A stretch of 53,162 bases of DNA from JAWLHJ01 sp039587535 (GTDB lineage Bacteria; Gemmatimonadota; Gemmatimonadetes; Longimicrobiales; Gaopeijiaceae). Numbering within the stretch: the first letter of the stretch is position 1; each line of letters starts with the position of its first letter. The position numbers were made by a program, and so were the translations under genes. Location of the stretch: NCBI GenBank assembly GCA_039587535.1, contig JBDHIF010000018.1:1-53162 (forward strand), read 5' to 3'. Positions 17,995 to 26,042 of this stretch are shown here, in pieces. The notes under the pieces are model-generated. The model saw only the letters and a program-made list of their open reading frames with translations, ran no database searches and had not been told where the DNA came from.

Positions 17995-19551
17995 TCATGG
18001 CATGCGGACGTTCACCACCCGTCGTTGGCTGCTCGGGTCCTCGAACACCATGGACACGACATCGCCGGCGCTCACCTCCTCGAGCGCTGCTCGCACGTCG
18101 TCCGGGGTGCTGATCAACCGGTCGTTGATGCTAGACAGCTTGTTCCCTCGGAATGCGTCCACGCCGCGTCTCGCGGCGGCGCTCCCGCGAGCCACCTCGG
18201 TAAGCACCACCCCGCTACCCGGCTGGAATCCAGTGGCTGCCGCCAACTCGGCGTCGATGACCTCTACGTGGATGCCCAGTCGATCGGACGCCGCGGCTGC
18301 TCGGGCCGCGGCAGGAGCGGGGCGACTCATGATGGGCGCCTCGTCGAGGCGCACGGTGACGTCGATGGGTCGCCCGTCCCGGTAGACGGTGAGCTCCACA
18401 GCCTCACCGGGCCGGTGTTCGGCGATCTTAGCCTGGAGCTCGGCCGTGTATCCCACGGCCTGGCCGTCCAAGGCCACGATCACGTCTTCCGGCTCGAGCG
18501 CACCCGCCGACGGACCTTCGGGGTCCACGGACTGGACGAGGATGCCAGAGACGGAGGGCAGGTCGTACACGTCGGCATCCTCAGCCACCACGTCCTGAAT
18601 CGAGACGCCGATGCGGGGACGGCGAACCTCCCCGTACTCGATGAGGTCCTCCATGACGCGCCGGGCCAGGTTCACCGGGATCGCGAACCCGTACCCCTGG
18701 TAAGCGCCGGTCGTGGACGCGATGGCCGAATTGATGCCCACGACCTGGCCCTGAAGGTTCACCATGGGGCCGCCGGAGTTGCCGGGATTGATGACGGCGT
18801 CCGTCTGGATGAAGTCCTCGATGGCCCAGCGCGCCATCTCGGGGCCGAACTGAGGATTCTGGAAGAGGTCCCGCTGAAGGAGCTGCAGCCCCCGACCACG
18901 CGCGCTCACGATCCCCGCAGTCACGGTGAAGTCGAGCTGGGTCGAAGCGCCGAAGCCCGGATTCCCGATAGCCAAGACCCATTCGCCGACCCTCAGATTG
19001 TCCGAGTTGCCGAACGACATGTGGGGTAGCCCTTCGCCGGCGTCGATCTTGATGACTGCGACGTCCGTAAAGGGGTCCCGCCCGATGATCTCGGCTTCAA
19101 AGTACCGCCGGTCCGGAAAATAGACTCGGACTTCGTCGGCACCTTCCACCACGTGGTTGTTGGTCAGGATGTAGCCGTCGTCGGACACCACGAAGCCGCT
19201 TCCGCCCGAGATGGCGCCCTGTGGCGGCTCGGGATTCCCCTCGTCGGGGATGTCAAAGAAGCGCCGGAACGCGTCGGGGACATCCTGTCCATTGGACGTC
19301 TGAGCTACCGTGCGCCGGCTCTCGATGCGCACCACGGCTGGCGTGACCGCGTCAGCGAGGTTGGTGAAGGCGTCACTCAGGTCCTGGGCGGGCCGGACTG
19401 CTTCCGCCGCCACCTGGGGCGCCTCCGAAATCGCCGGGATGGCGTGTGAGGAACTCGTCCACCCGAAGCTTCCCGCCAGCCCGATGCCGAACAGGAAGGC
19501 TGTTCCAGTGAGCAGAACCACCTTCGTCTTGGCTCTGAGTGGATCGTACAT
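17995..19551 (-). CDS. degP: HtrA/DegP-type periplasmic serine protease with two PDZ domains
   Basis: Envelope protein quality control protease/chaperone. 518 residues: an N-terminal hydrophobic segment (about 10-30, VVLLTGTAFLFGIGLAGSFG) without an obvious cleavage site, so it may be membrane-anchored like DegS or cleaved near SSSHA. The trypsin-like domain has His133 (TNNHVV), Asp163 (DPFTDVAV) and Ser259 (NPGNSGGP), with an extra loop (about 222-246, RDLFQNPQFGPEM) before the Ser block. Two PDZ domains follow; the second (GSGVVLTEVARGSAA) is after an Ala/Pro linker. GGAGAG stands before the ATG. It follows dnaK on the same strand but is separated from it by a strong hairpin. Confidence 0.93.
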   Translation of the reverse strand: MYDPLRAKTKVVLLTGTAFLFGIGLAGSFGWTSSSHAIPAISEAPQVAAEAVRPAQDLSDAFTNLADAVTPAVVRIESRRTVAQTSNGQDVPDAFRRFFDIPDEGNPEPPQGAISGGSGFVVSDDGYILTNNHVVEGADEVRVYFPDRRYFEAEIIGRDPFTDVAVIKIDAGEGLPHMSFGNSDNLRVGEWVLAIGNPGFGASTQLDFTVTAGIVSARGRGLQLLQRDLFQNPQFGPEMARWAIEDFIQTDAVINPGNSGGPMVNLQGQVVGINSAIASTTGAYQGYGFAIPVNLARRVMEDLIEYGEVRRPRIGVSIQDVVAEDADVYDLPSVSGILVQSVDPEGPSAGALEPEDVIVALDGQAVGYTAELQAKIAEHRPGEAVELTVYRDGRPIDVTVRLDEAPIMSRPAPAAARAAAASDRLGIHVEVIDAELAAATGFQPGSGVVLTEVARGSAAARRGVDAFRGNKLSSINDRLISTPDDVRAALEEVSAGDVVSMVFEDPSSQRRVVNVRMP

Positions 19552-19689
19552 CTATCTCTCCGCTTTGGGTTCGAAACCGCTCTTGGTGCGTCCGGTCACC
19601 CTGACAGGTACACGTGCGGCCGGCTCGCGATCCGCGTCCAGAGCCTCAGGCGCCGTCACACCAAATTGAGATGCACGCCGCAGCGGGAA

Positions 19690-19735
19690 GCGTTGCTCCG
19701 GGTGAGCCACCAGAGCGGCACACCCGGAGCAACGC
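19690..19735 (-). terminator. 15-bp perfect stem after dnaK
   Basis: GCGTTGCTCCGGGTG (19690-19704) pairs with its exact complement at 19721-19735 around a 16-base loop, starting 18 bases after the dnaK stop. The strength and position fit transcription termination between dnaK and htrA, although only a modest TTT stretch follows on the minus strand. The remaining 135 bases up to htrA show no convincing -10/-35 pair. Confidence 0.6.
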
Positions 19736-19752
19736 CACCTCAATGCATACGT

Positions 19753-21681
19753 CTAGCTCTCCTCGTCGACGATCTCGTAGTCCGCCTCGACGACGTCCTC
19801 GTCCGCTTCGCCTTCTGCGCTTTGCGCTCCCTCGGCCTGGGCTTCGGCCTCGGCCGCAGGCTCACCCTCTTCCTCAGCCTGGGCCTGGTACATCTCCTGA
19901 CCTGCTGCGCTGAAGGCCTGCATGAGCTCGTCTCTGGCGGCGTTGAGAGCGTCAAGGTCGTCGCCCTTGAGGGCCTCCTTCGCCTGAGCGAGTGCCGCGT
20001 CGATGCGCTCCTTGGTGGCGCCTCCAACCTTGTCGCCCCATTCCTCGGTGTCCCGCTCCACCTGGTAGACGAGGGAGTCGAGCTGGTTGCGCGCCTCGAC
20101 CTTGCTTCGGCGCTCCTCGTCCTCGGAGGCGTGCGCTTCGGCGTCCTTAACCATCCGATCGATCTCCTGATCGGAGAGCCCGCTGGACGCTTCGATCCGG
20201 ATCTTCTGCTCCTTGCCCGTGGCCCGGTCCTTGGCGGAGACGTGCAGGATGCCGTTGGCGTCGATGTCGAAGGTGACCTCCACCTGAGGCATGCCGCGCT
20301 GGGCCGGTGGGATTCCCGTGAGCTGGAATTTGCCGATCGTCTTGTTGTCGACGGCCATCTTCCGCTCGCCCTGGAGCACGTGGATCTCCACGGTGGTCTG
20401 GTTGTCTTCAGCGGTGCTGAAGACCTCTGCCTTCTTGGTGGGAATGGTGGTGTTCCGCTCGATGAGCGGCGTCATGACTCCACCGAGCGTCTCGATGCCC
20501 AGTGAGAGCGGGGTGACGTCCAGGAGGAGAACGTCTGAAACGTCCCCTGCCAGCACACCCCCTTGGATGGCGGCGCCCACTGCCACCACCTCATCCGGGT
20601 TCACACCCTTGTGGGGCTCCTTGCCGAAGAACTCGTTCACGATCTCCTGAATCTTCGGGATTCGGGTGGAGCCACCCACGAGGATCACCTCGTCGATCTC
20701 GTCGGTGCTCAGGCCGGCATCTTCCAACGCCTTCTTCATCGGCGGGATCGTGCGCTTGATGAGATCGTCGACCAGCTGCTCGAACTTCGCCCGGGTGAGC
20801 GAATAGTTCATGTGCTTGGGACCTTCCTGCGTCGCAGTGATGAACGGCAGGTTGATGTCCGTGGTCATGGTGGTCGACAGCTCCATCTTGGCCTTCTCGG
20901 CAGCTTCCTTGAGCCGCTGGAGCGCCATGGAGTCCTGCTTCAAGTCGATGCCCTGATCCTTCTTGAACTCCTCGACGAGCCAGTTGATGATGCGCTGGTC
21001 GAAGTCGTCGCCACCGAGGTGAGTGTCGCCGTTGGTGGACTTCACCTCGAAGACGCCGTCGCCGAGCTCGAGGATGGAGATGTCGTACGTCCCCCCGCCC
21101 AGGTCGAACACCGCGATCTTCTCGTCCTTCTCCTTGTCGAGTCCGTACGCCAGGGCTGCCGCAGTGGGCTCGTTGATGATCCGGAGCACCTCCAGCCCCG
21201 AGATCTTGCCGGCGTCCTTGGTGGCCTGACGCTGCGCGTCGTTGAAGTAGGCCGGGACCGTGATGACGGCCTGCGTCACCGTCGTACCGAGATAGTCCTC
21301 CGCGGTCTGCTTCATTTTCTGGAGGATCATGGCGCTGATCTCGGGCGGCGTGAACGTCTTGTCGGCGTTCTTCACCGTCACCTGGACACGACCGGAACCG
21401 TCGGGGCCGACGTCGTAGGGAACGAGCTTCTCCTCCTCCTTGACCTCACTGTGCTTCCGGCCCATGAAGCGCTTGATGGAGAAGACCGTGTTCTCGGGGT
21501 TGGTGATGGCCTGACGCCTAGCGACCTGTCCTACCAAGCGCTCTCCGTCTTTGGTGAAGGCCACCACCGAAGGGGTCGTCCGTCCACCCTCGGCGTTCGG
21601 GATCACGACCGGCTCTCCGCCCTCCATGACCGCGACCACCGAGTTCGTGGTTCCGAGGTCGATTCCGATGACTTTGCCCAT
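19753..21681 (-). CDS. dnaK: Chaperone protein DnaK (Hsp70)
   Basis: Central ATP-driven chaperone. 642 residues starting MGKVIGIDLGTTNS, with the phosphate-1 loop DLGTTNS, AYFNDAQRQATKDAG, INEPTAAALAYG, and phosphate-2 motif VFDLGGGTYD. The substrate-binding domain follows (DVTPLSLGIET). The C-terminus is a long acidic Ala/Glu/Gly tail ending ADYEIVDEES, close to the usual terminal motif. GAGGAG six bases before the ATG at 21681 fixes the start; the frame is open further upstream, but that extra sequence is non-coding in style. grpE, dnaJ and hrcA are not adjacent, so the gene stands alone. Confidence 0.97.
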   Translation of the reverse strand: MGKVIGIDLGTTNSVVAVMEGGEPVVIPNAEGGRTTPSVVAFTKDGERLVGQVARRQAITNPENTVFSIKRFMGRKHSEVKEEEKLVPYDVGPDGSGRVQVTVKNADKTFTPPEISAMILQKMKQTAEDYLGTTVTQAVITVPAYFNDAQRQATKDAGKISGLEVLRIINEPTAAALAYGLDKEKDEKIAVFDLGGGTYDISILELGDGVFEVKSTNGDTHLGGDDFDQRIINWLVEEFKKDQGIDLKQDSMALQRLKEAAEKAKMELSTTMTTDINLPFITATQEGPKHMNYSLTRAKFEQLVDDLIKRTIPPMKKALEDAGLSTDEIDEVILVGGSTRIPKIQEIVNEFFGKEPHKGVNPDEVVAVGAAIQGGVLAGDVSDVLLLDVTPLSLGIETLGGVMTPLIERNTTIPTKKAEVFSTAEDNQTTVEIHVLQGERKMAVDNKTIGKFQLTGIPPAQRGMPQVEVTFDIDANGILHVSAKDRATGKEQKIRIEASSGLSDQEIDRMVKDAEAHASEDEERRSKVEARNQLDSLVYQVERDTEEWGDKVGGATKERIDAALAQAKEALKGDDLDALNAARDELMQAFSAAGQEMYQAQAEEEGEPAAEAEAQAEGAQSAEGEADEDVVEADYEIVDEES

Positions 21682-22003
21682 GTGCTCCTCACGTGGTTGA
21701 AGGCCCGAGCGAGTCCCCCATGGGCATCCCCGAGCGGCGATTGTTCGTGGTTCGTTCGTTGAGCGCCCGCGCTGTCCGGGCGCTTGGATGGGCCGAGCCC
21801 CTCCAGTCGGGGGTGTGGAGTGCAAGCGACGTGCCGCCGAACCATCGAATTTTCGCGCCGGTTTGGCGGGTTCTTGGCCCCTCATCTGCCAAAGTGGCGG
21901 CGACTCGCGTAGCGGCGGGTCTCGGAGCACCATTACTTCCACGAGGCTCCAGCCGATAGCTTTCCTGTTCCGCCGCCCCCCATCGAGCCGAGCGACCCCC
22001 GAC
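21682..22003. promoter_or_regulatory. 322-base divergent spacer between dnaK and the rhomboid gene
   Basis: No gene is seen here. It should hold promoters for dnaK (minus) and the rhomboid gene (plus). It contains a perfect 8-bp hairpin (AGCGCCCG 21762-21769 with CGGGCGCT 21777-21784) that would lie in the dnaK leader, an AT-rich spot GAATTTTC near 21847, and for the plus strand TTACTT (21933) 18 bases before TAGCTT (21957-21962), a weak promoter. A single GAGTGCAA half-site (21818-21825) resembles CIRCE, but the second half is missing. Confidence 0.45.
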
Positions 22004-22753
22004 GTGTTCCCCATCCGAGACGAGAACCCCACGGAGTTGATGCCTCTGGGCACGTTGCTGTTGATGGGGGCGACCTTGGCGGTCTGGGCGGTGGTGCAGG
22101 GCGGGGGACTGTCCCTGGACACCCTTCGCCAGTCCATCTGTAGCTACGGAGTGATTCCGGCGGAGATCACCGGGCGTGCCGGTGGCTTGGCGTCCGGGCC
22201 GTGCGCCCTCGGCGGACTGACGTGGGAGGCTGTCGTGACGTCCGTCTTCCTGCACGGCGGTTGGATGCACATCGCGGGAAACATGTGGTTCCTGTGGATC
22301 TTCGGGAACAACGTCGAGGACGCCATGGGACATGGGCGCTTCTTGGGCTTCTACTTCGCCGCAGGCTGTGTGGCCGCCGTGTTCCAGATCTTGGCAAGTC
22401 CGGCAGCGCTGGCGCCCATGGTCGGCGCGTCGGGGGCCGTGAGCGGGGTGATGGGCGCTTACTTGATCCTCTACCCCAGAGCGCGAGTGGACACACTGTT
22501 TTTCTTCTTCTTCTTTTTCCGTGTCATCCCGCTGCCGGCGTGGGTGATGCTCGGGTATTGGATGCTGCTGCAGCTGCTCGCCTCGACTCTGTCGCCACCC
22601 GATGCCGGAGGAGGGGTGGCGTATATGGCGCACATCGGTGGATTCGCGGCCGGGCTGGTGCTGGCGCTTCCGCTCCGCCTCCGGGGTGGTCGGGCACGCG
22701 CGCGCCGCGGCGGAAGCCTCATTAGCGTCCAACGGGGAGCGAGACGATGGTGA
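22004..22753 (+). CDS. Rhomboid family intramembrane serine protease
   Basis: Cleaves transmembrane segments of membrane proteins. 249 residues with about six membrane segments. Seen: N-terminal FPIRDENPT typical of bacterial rhomboids, HGGWMHIAGNMWFLWIFGNNVED in which the conserved His and Asn stand, catalytic Ser143 (GASGAVSG) and the catalytic His in AHIGGFAAG. A run of seven Phe (codons 22499-22519) forms part of a membrane segment. I use GTG 22004, since the product then starts with the family N-terminus; the frame is open upstream but without similarity. The last seven bases overlap the next gene. Confidence 0.92.
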   Translation: MFPIRDENPTELMPLGTLLLMGATLAVWAVVQGGGLSLDTLRQSICSYGVIPAEITGRAGGLASGPCALGGLTWEAVVTSVFLHGGWMHIAGNMWFLWIFGNNVEDAMGHGRFLGFYFAAGCVAAVFQILASPAALAPMVGASGAVSGVMGAYLILYPRARVDTLFFFFFFFRVIPLPAWVMLGYWMLLQLLASTLSPPDAGGGVAYMAHIGGFAAGLVLALPLRLRGGRARARRGGSLISVQRGARRW

Positions 22754-23610
22754 ACCACGAGGACGGAATGACCGGGGCAGACGTTCAGCGTATCGCGCGG
22801 GCGATCGCCGGCCGGGGCGGTGAGCCACCCAGGGCGCTGGTTGTCCTGGGCTCGGGGCTCGGACGCGTGTCGAACCGCGTGGAGGCTTCGGTCGAGGTGC
22901 CCTTCGAGTCCCTTCCCGGTATGCCGTCGACTTCAGTCGTCGGACACGCCGGCGGCTTTGTGCTCGGGTTCCTGGGGGGCCTGCCGGTCATCCTGCAATC
23001 CGGTCGCTTCCACGCTTACGAGGGACACGGATCGGACGTCCTCGGGCTCACCGTCCGCGTGGCCGCCGAGCTGGGCGTGTCGATGTTGGTCACCACCAAT
23101 GCCGCAGGAGGCGTTCGCGACGACCTGCACCCGGGCGACCTGGTGGTCCTCGACGACCATTTGAATCTTCAGGGTCGCAATCCGCTTGTGGGTCCGGTGC
23201 TGACCGGCGAGGTCCGATTCCCCGACATGACCGAGGCGTACGACTCGGAGCTGCGGGCCATGGCGGAGGCGGAAGCGAGGCGTCTGGGCACGCCGCTGAA
23301 GCGAGGCGTTTACGGCGCCGTGCTGGGCCCCTCCTTCGAGACGCCCGCGGAGGTCCGCATGTTGGCCCGCCTGGGCGTGGACGTGGTCGGCATGTCCACG
23401 GTTCCCGAGGTGATCACGGCGCGAGCTCGTGGACTACGCTGCTTGGCGATCTCCATGGTCACCAATCCGGCTGCCGGGCGCACGAAACGACCGCTCACGC
23501 ACGACGAGGTTCTTGAGGTCGGAGATCGAGCGGGTGCCGAGCTCGCGGATGTCCTCGTAGCGGTCATGGGGCGAATCGCGGCAACTGCTCAGCCAGGAGG
23601 CGCGAAGTGA
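22747..23610 (+). CDS. punA: Purine nucleoside phosphorylase (trimeric inosine/guanosine type)
   Basis: Phosphorolysis of inosine and guanosine to base and ribose-1-phosphate in purine salvage. The 287 residues carry LGSGLG (phosphate loop), GHAG, RFHAYEGH, TNAAGG, GPSFETPAEVRML, GMSTVPEV and VTNPAAG, the full set for the trimeric PNP class; the Asn in VTNPAAG is the base-contacting one. It starts inside the end of the rhomboid gene and is therefore cotranscribed with it. Its 3' end overlaps the converging thiD by 22 bases. Confidence 0.95.
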   Translation: MVNHEDGMTGADVQRIARAIAGRGGEPPRALVVLGSGLGRVSNRVEASVEVPFESLPGMPSTSVVGHAGGFVLGFLGGLPVILQSGRFHAYEGHGSDVLGLTVRVAAELGVSMLVTTNAAGGVRDDLHPGDLVVLDDHLNLQGRNPLVGPVLTGEVRFPDMTEAYDSELRAMAEAEARRLGTPLKRGVYGAVLGPSFETPAEVRMLARLGVDVVGMSTVPEVITARARGLRCLAISMVTNPAAGRTKRPLTHDEVLEVGDRAGAELADVLVAVMGRIAATAQPGGAK

Positions 23611-24389
23611 TTGACCGGCCCGTTCCCGGAACCCAGCCCCGGAGCGGAGCCGATGGCCGCCCCGACGAAGCCGAGGGCCCTGTCGACAGCAGGCTCCAGT
23701 TCACGGCCGAGTGCGAGTCCCGCTGCTACGGCCGCCGAGAGCGTGCATCCCGTGCCGTGGGTGTGACGCGTGGATATCTTCTCGCGTCTCCAGACCCGTT
23801 CTTCCCGTCCGTCCCACAAGATGTCCACGATCCCATCCTCCAGGTGCCCTCCCTTGACGAGGGCTGCTCCGGCCCCAAGCTCCACCAAGGTCCTGGAGGC
23901 CTCGCGCATGTCGTCCTCATCGATGACGGGCTCCCCTGTGAGGATGTGAGCCTCGTGGAGATTGGGTGTCACCAGCGAGGCGAGCGGGAGAAGGCGGTCG
24001 CGGAGCTCGGTCTCCGCCTCCATGTCCAAGAGGCGGTCGCCACTCGTGGCCACCATCACAGGGTCCAGGACGTATCGTCGAAGCGCGTGCCGCTCGATGC
24101 CCGCCGCTACCTCTCGCACCAGGGCCGCCGTGGCGAGCATGCCCGATTTCACGGCCACCGGGGTCAGGTCCGACGCCACCGCATCCAGCTGAGCCCGGAC
24201 CACGTCGAGCGAGACCGCGTGAACCGCGGTGACACCCAGGGTATTCTGGGCGGTCACCGCGGTTACGACGCTCGTGCCGAACACACCGAACTGATGGAAC
24301 GTCTTGAGATCGGCCTGGATACCCGCACCACCCCCGGAGTCACTTCCGGCGATGGTTAGCGCTACGGGGAGGGTTGCATCCGGATTCAT
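23589..24389 (-). CDS. thiD: Hydroxymethylpyrimidine/phosphomethylpyrimidine kinase
   Basis: Phosphorylates HMP and HMP-P in thiamin synthesis. The 266 residues show TIAGSDSGGGAGIQADLKTF at the N-terminus (signature SDSGGGAGIQAD), VTAQNTLGV, DPVMVATSG, TPNLHEAHILTG, and the anion hole/catalytic motif HGTGCTLSAAVAAGLA near the end. The last residues (VNHFAPPG) fit the family end. It runs against punA with a 22-base overlap and shares a 32-base divergent spacer with the SpoU methyltransferase. thiE lies elsewhere in the window (38723). Confidence 0.95.
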   Translation of the reverse strand: MNPDATLPVALTIAGSDSGGGAGIQADLKTFHQFGVFGTSVVTAVTAQNTLGVTAVHAVSLDVVRAQLDAVASDLTPVAVKSGMLATAALVREVAAGIERHALRRYVLDPVMVATSGDRLLDMEAETELRDRLLPLASLVTPNLHEAHILTGEPVIDEDDMREASRTLVELGAGAALVKGGHLEDGIVDILWDGREERVWRREKISTRHTHGTGCTLSAAVAAGLALGRELEPAVDRALGFVGAAIGSAPGLGSGNGPVNHFAPPG

Positions 24390-24421
24390 GAGCTTCTGGG
24401 CGGGGATGAAAGGAGCGACAT

Positions 24422-25228
24422 GTGACGGGCGACCATAACGTGTCGACTAAGGAGGTGTTGAGCCAACGAGCGACCACTCTCGTTCACCGGCTCAAGACCC
24501 GGAAGGGACGGAGGCGCGAGGCCCTGGTGCTCGTGGAGGGGGTGCGGGCCGTGACCGCCGCGCTCGACGGTGGGGCACGGTTACGGCTGGGCGTAGTCTC
24601 CGACCGTCTCGAGGGCCGTCCGGGGGGCAGGGAGCTCAAGGCCCGCCTGGGTGATCTGGGGGTGGAGGTCCGGCACGTGTCCGACAGCGAGCTCGCCGCG
24701 CTGTCCGACACGGAGACGCCGCAGGGCGTGCTCTTGGTGGCGGAGGAGCGAGACGTTCCTTTGGGGGCCTTCGTGCCGGGCCGATGGCTCGTACTGGACG
24801 GGGTCCAGGACCCTGGAAATGCCGGAACTCTGGTACGGGCGGCCGTGGCCTTCGGACTGGACGGCGTGGTGGCGTTGGACGGCACCGTGGATCTATGGAG
24901 CCCGAAGGCGGTAAGGGCGTCTGCCGGCCTCGGTTTCCGGATCCCGATCGGGCGCTCGAGCTCTCGTGCCCTTCTGGAGATCTGCAGGGAGGCCGGTGTC
25001 GCGCTTCTCGTGGCCGACCCCGCCGGCGCGGATGTTGGAGGGGTCGATCTGTCCGGGCCGGTGGCTCTGGTCATGGGAAATGAGGGGGCGGGGGCCTGCC
25101 CCGAGCTCGTCAGGGCCGCGGAGGCCATCGTGGCCGTGCCCATGCATGGGCCCGCAGAGTCGCTGAACGTCGGAGTCGCTGGTTCAGTCCTCCTTTATGC
25201 CCTCTCGAGGGAGAGAAGACGTGCTTGA
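24422..25228 (+). CDS. SpoU/TrmH-family RNA 2'-O-methyltransferase
   Basis: SAM-dependent methyltransferase with a knotted SPOUT fold, acting on rRNA or tRNA ribose. 268 residues: an N-terminal L30-like substrate-binding region (ALVLVEGVRAV), then the three catalytic motifs: DGVQDPGNAGTLVRAA (motif 1, Asn and Arg), VMGNEGAG (motif 2) and VPMHGPAESLNVGVAG (motif 3). The likely target is 23S rRNA, but substrate cannot be read from the sequence. GTG 24422 has GGAG about eight bases upstream. It overlaps the next gene by eight bases. Confidence 0.9.
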   Translation: MTGDHNVSTKEVLSQRATTLVHRLKTRKGRRREALVLVEGVRAVTAALDGGARLRLGVVSDRLEGRPGGRELKARLGDLGVEVRHVSDSELAALSDTETPQGVLLVAEERDVPLGAFVPGRWLVLDGVQDPGNAGTLVRAAVAFGLDGVVALDGTVDLWSPKAVRASAGLGFRIPIGRSSSRALLEICREAGVALLVADPAGADVGGVDLSGPVALVMGNEGAGACPELVRAAEAIVAVPMHGPAESLNVGVAGSVLLYALSRERRRA

Positions 25229-26033
25229 AGCCTGGTTCGTCCCGGTGGCGATGGGTCTGTTTGGCCTCACGCTGGGCTCGTTTCTGAACGTCTGCTCGCT
25301 ACGCTGGCCGGTGGACGAGTCGGTGATCTCGCCGCCCTCGCACTGTCCGAGCTGCGAGCAGCCCGTGCGTTGGCACGACAACATCCCGGTCTTGAGCTGG
25401 CTCCTGCTCCGGGGACGATGCCGGTTCTGCGGTGAGTCCATCTCCGCACAATATCCCTTGGTGGAGCTCGCGACGGCATTGATATGGGCTGGGGTCTTCG
25501 CCGCCTACGGTCTGAATTGGGAAGCCGCCCGGGGTGGGCTCTTTCTCACCATGCTCTTCGGGATCGCCATCTCGGACGCCCGTTTCTACATCATTCCCGA
25601 CCAGTTCTCCATCGGTGGCGCGGTCCTCGGCGTGGGGCTCTCGCTACTCCCCGGGGGCGTTGATCTCCGGACTTCCCTTATGGGGGCGGCCGTCGGCTTC
25701 GGAGCCCTCTGGGTCGTGGGCGTGGCCGGGACCTGGATCATCCGCCGCATCAGTCCCGGGCGGTTGGAGGAGGCCGGGGTGGACCAGGCAATGGGGGGTG
25801 GCGACATCAAGATGATGATGATGGTGGGCGCTTTCCTCGGTGTGTGGGGCGTCGTTCTGACCCTCTTCATCGGGTCGTTGTTGGCCCTGGTGGTCTTCGG
25901 CCCCATTGCATCGCTCTCCAAGCGGCTGATTCCACTGGGCGTGTTTCTAGCGGCAGCGGCCGCCATCGCGTATGCCTGGGGCGATGGGATGGTGGCCTGG
26001 TATCTCACCCGAGTGGTGGGTTTGCCCGGCTGA
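25221..26033 (+). CDS. pilD: Type IV prepilin peptidase/methyltransferase (PilD/GspO family)
   Basis: Bifunctional inner-membrane aspartic peptidase that cleaves type IV pilin-like leader peptides and methylates the new N-terminus. 270 residues. Cytoplasmic N-terminal domain with two zinc cysteine pairs (Cys42/Cys45 and Cys67/Cys70), then several membrane segments. Catalytic aspartates are visible in ISDARFYIIPD and in the GGGDIKM motif. GTG 25221 is preferred, as GAGGGAGAG stands just upstream and the product then begins directly before the first membrane helix. No pilin or secretion gene is in the window. Confidence 0.92.
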   Translation: MLEAWFVPVAMGLFGLTLGSFLNVCSLRWPVDESVISPPSHCPSCEQPVRWHDNIPVLSWLLLRGRCRFCGESISAQYPLVELATALIWAGVFAAYGLNWEAARGGLFLTMLFGIAISDARFYIIPDQFSIGGAVLGVGLSLLPGGVDLRTSLMGAAVGFGALWVVGVAGTWIIRRISPGRLEEAGVDQAMGGGDIKMMMMVGAFLGVWGVVLTLFIGSLLALVVFGPIASLSKRLIPLGVFLAAAAAIAYAWGDGMVAWYLTRVVGLPG

Positions 26034-26042
26034 CGTGGTCAG

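Noticed and set aside
21818..21825. CIRCE operator before dnaK
   Set aside because: Only one half (GAGTGCAA) is present; no TTGCACTC partner occurs at nine bases distance.
21682..22137. Upstream extension of the dnaK frame by about 150 codons
   Set aside because: The DnaK N-terminus MGKVIGIDLGTTNS with a GAGGAG ribosome site marks the start at 21681; the extra part is low-complexity and lies in the divergent spacer and under the rhomboid gene.
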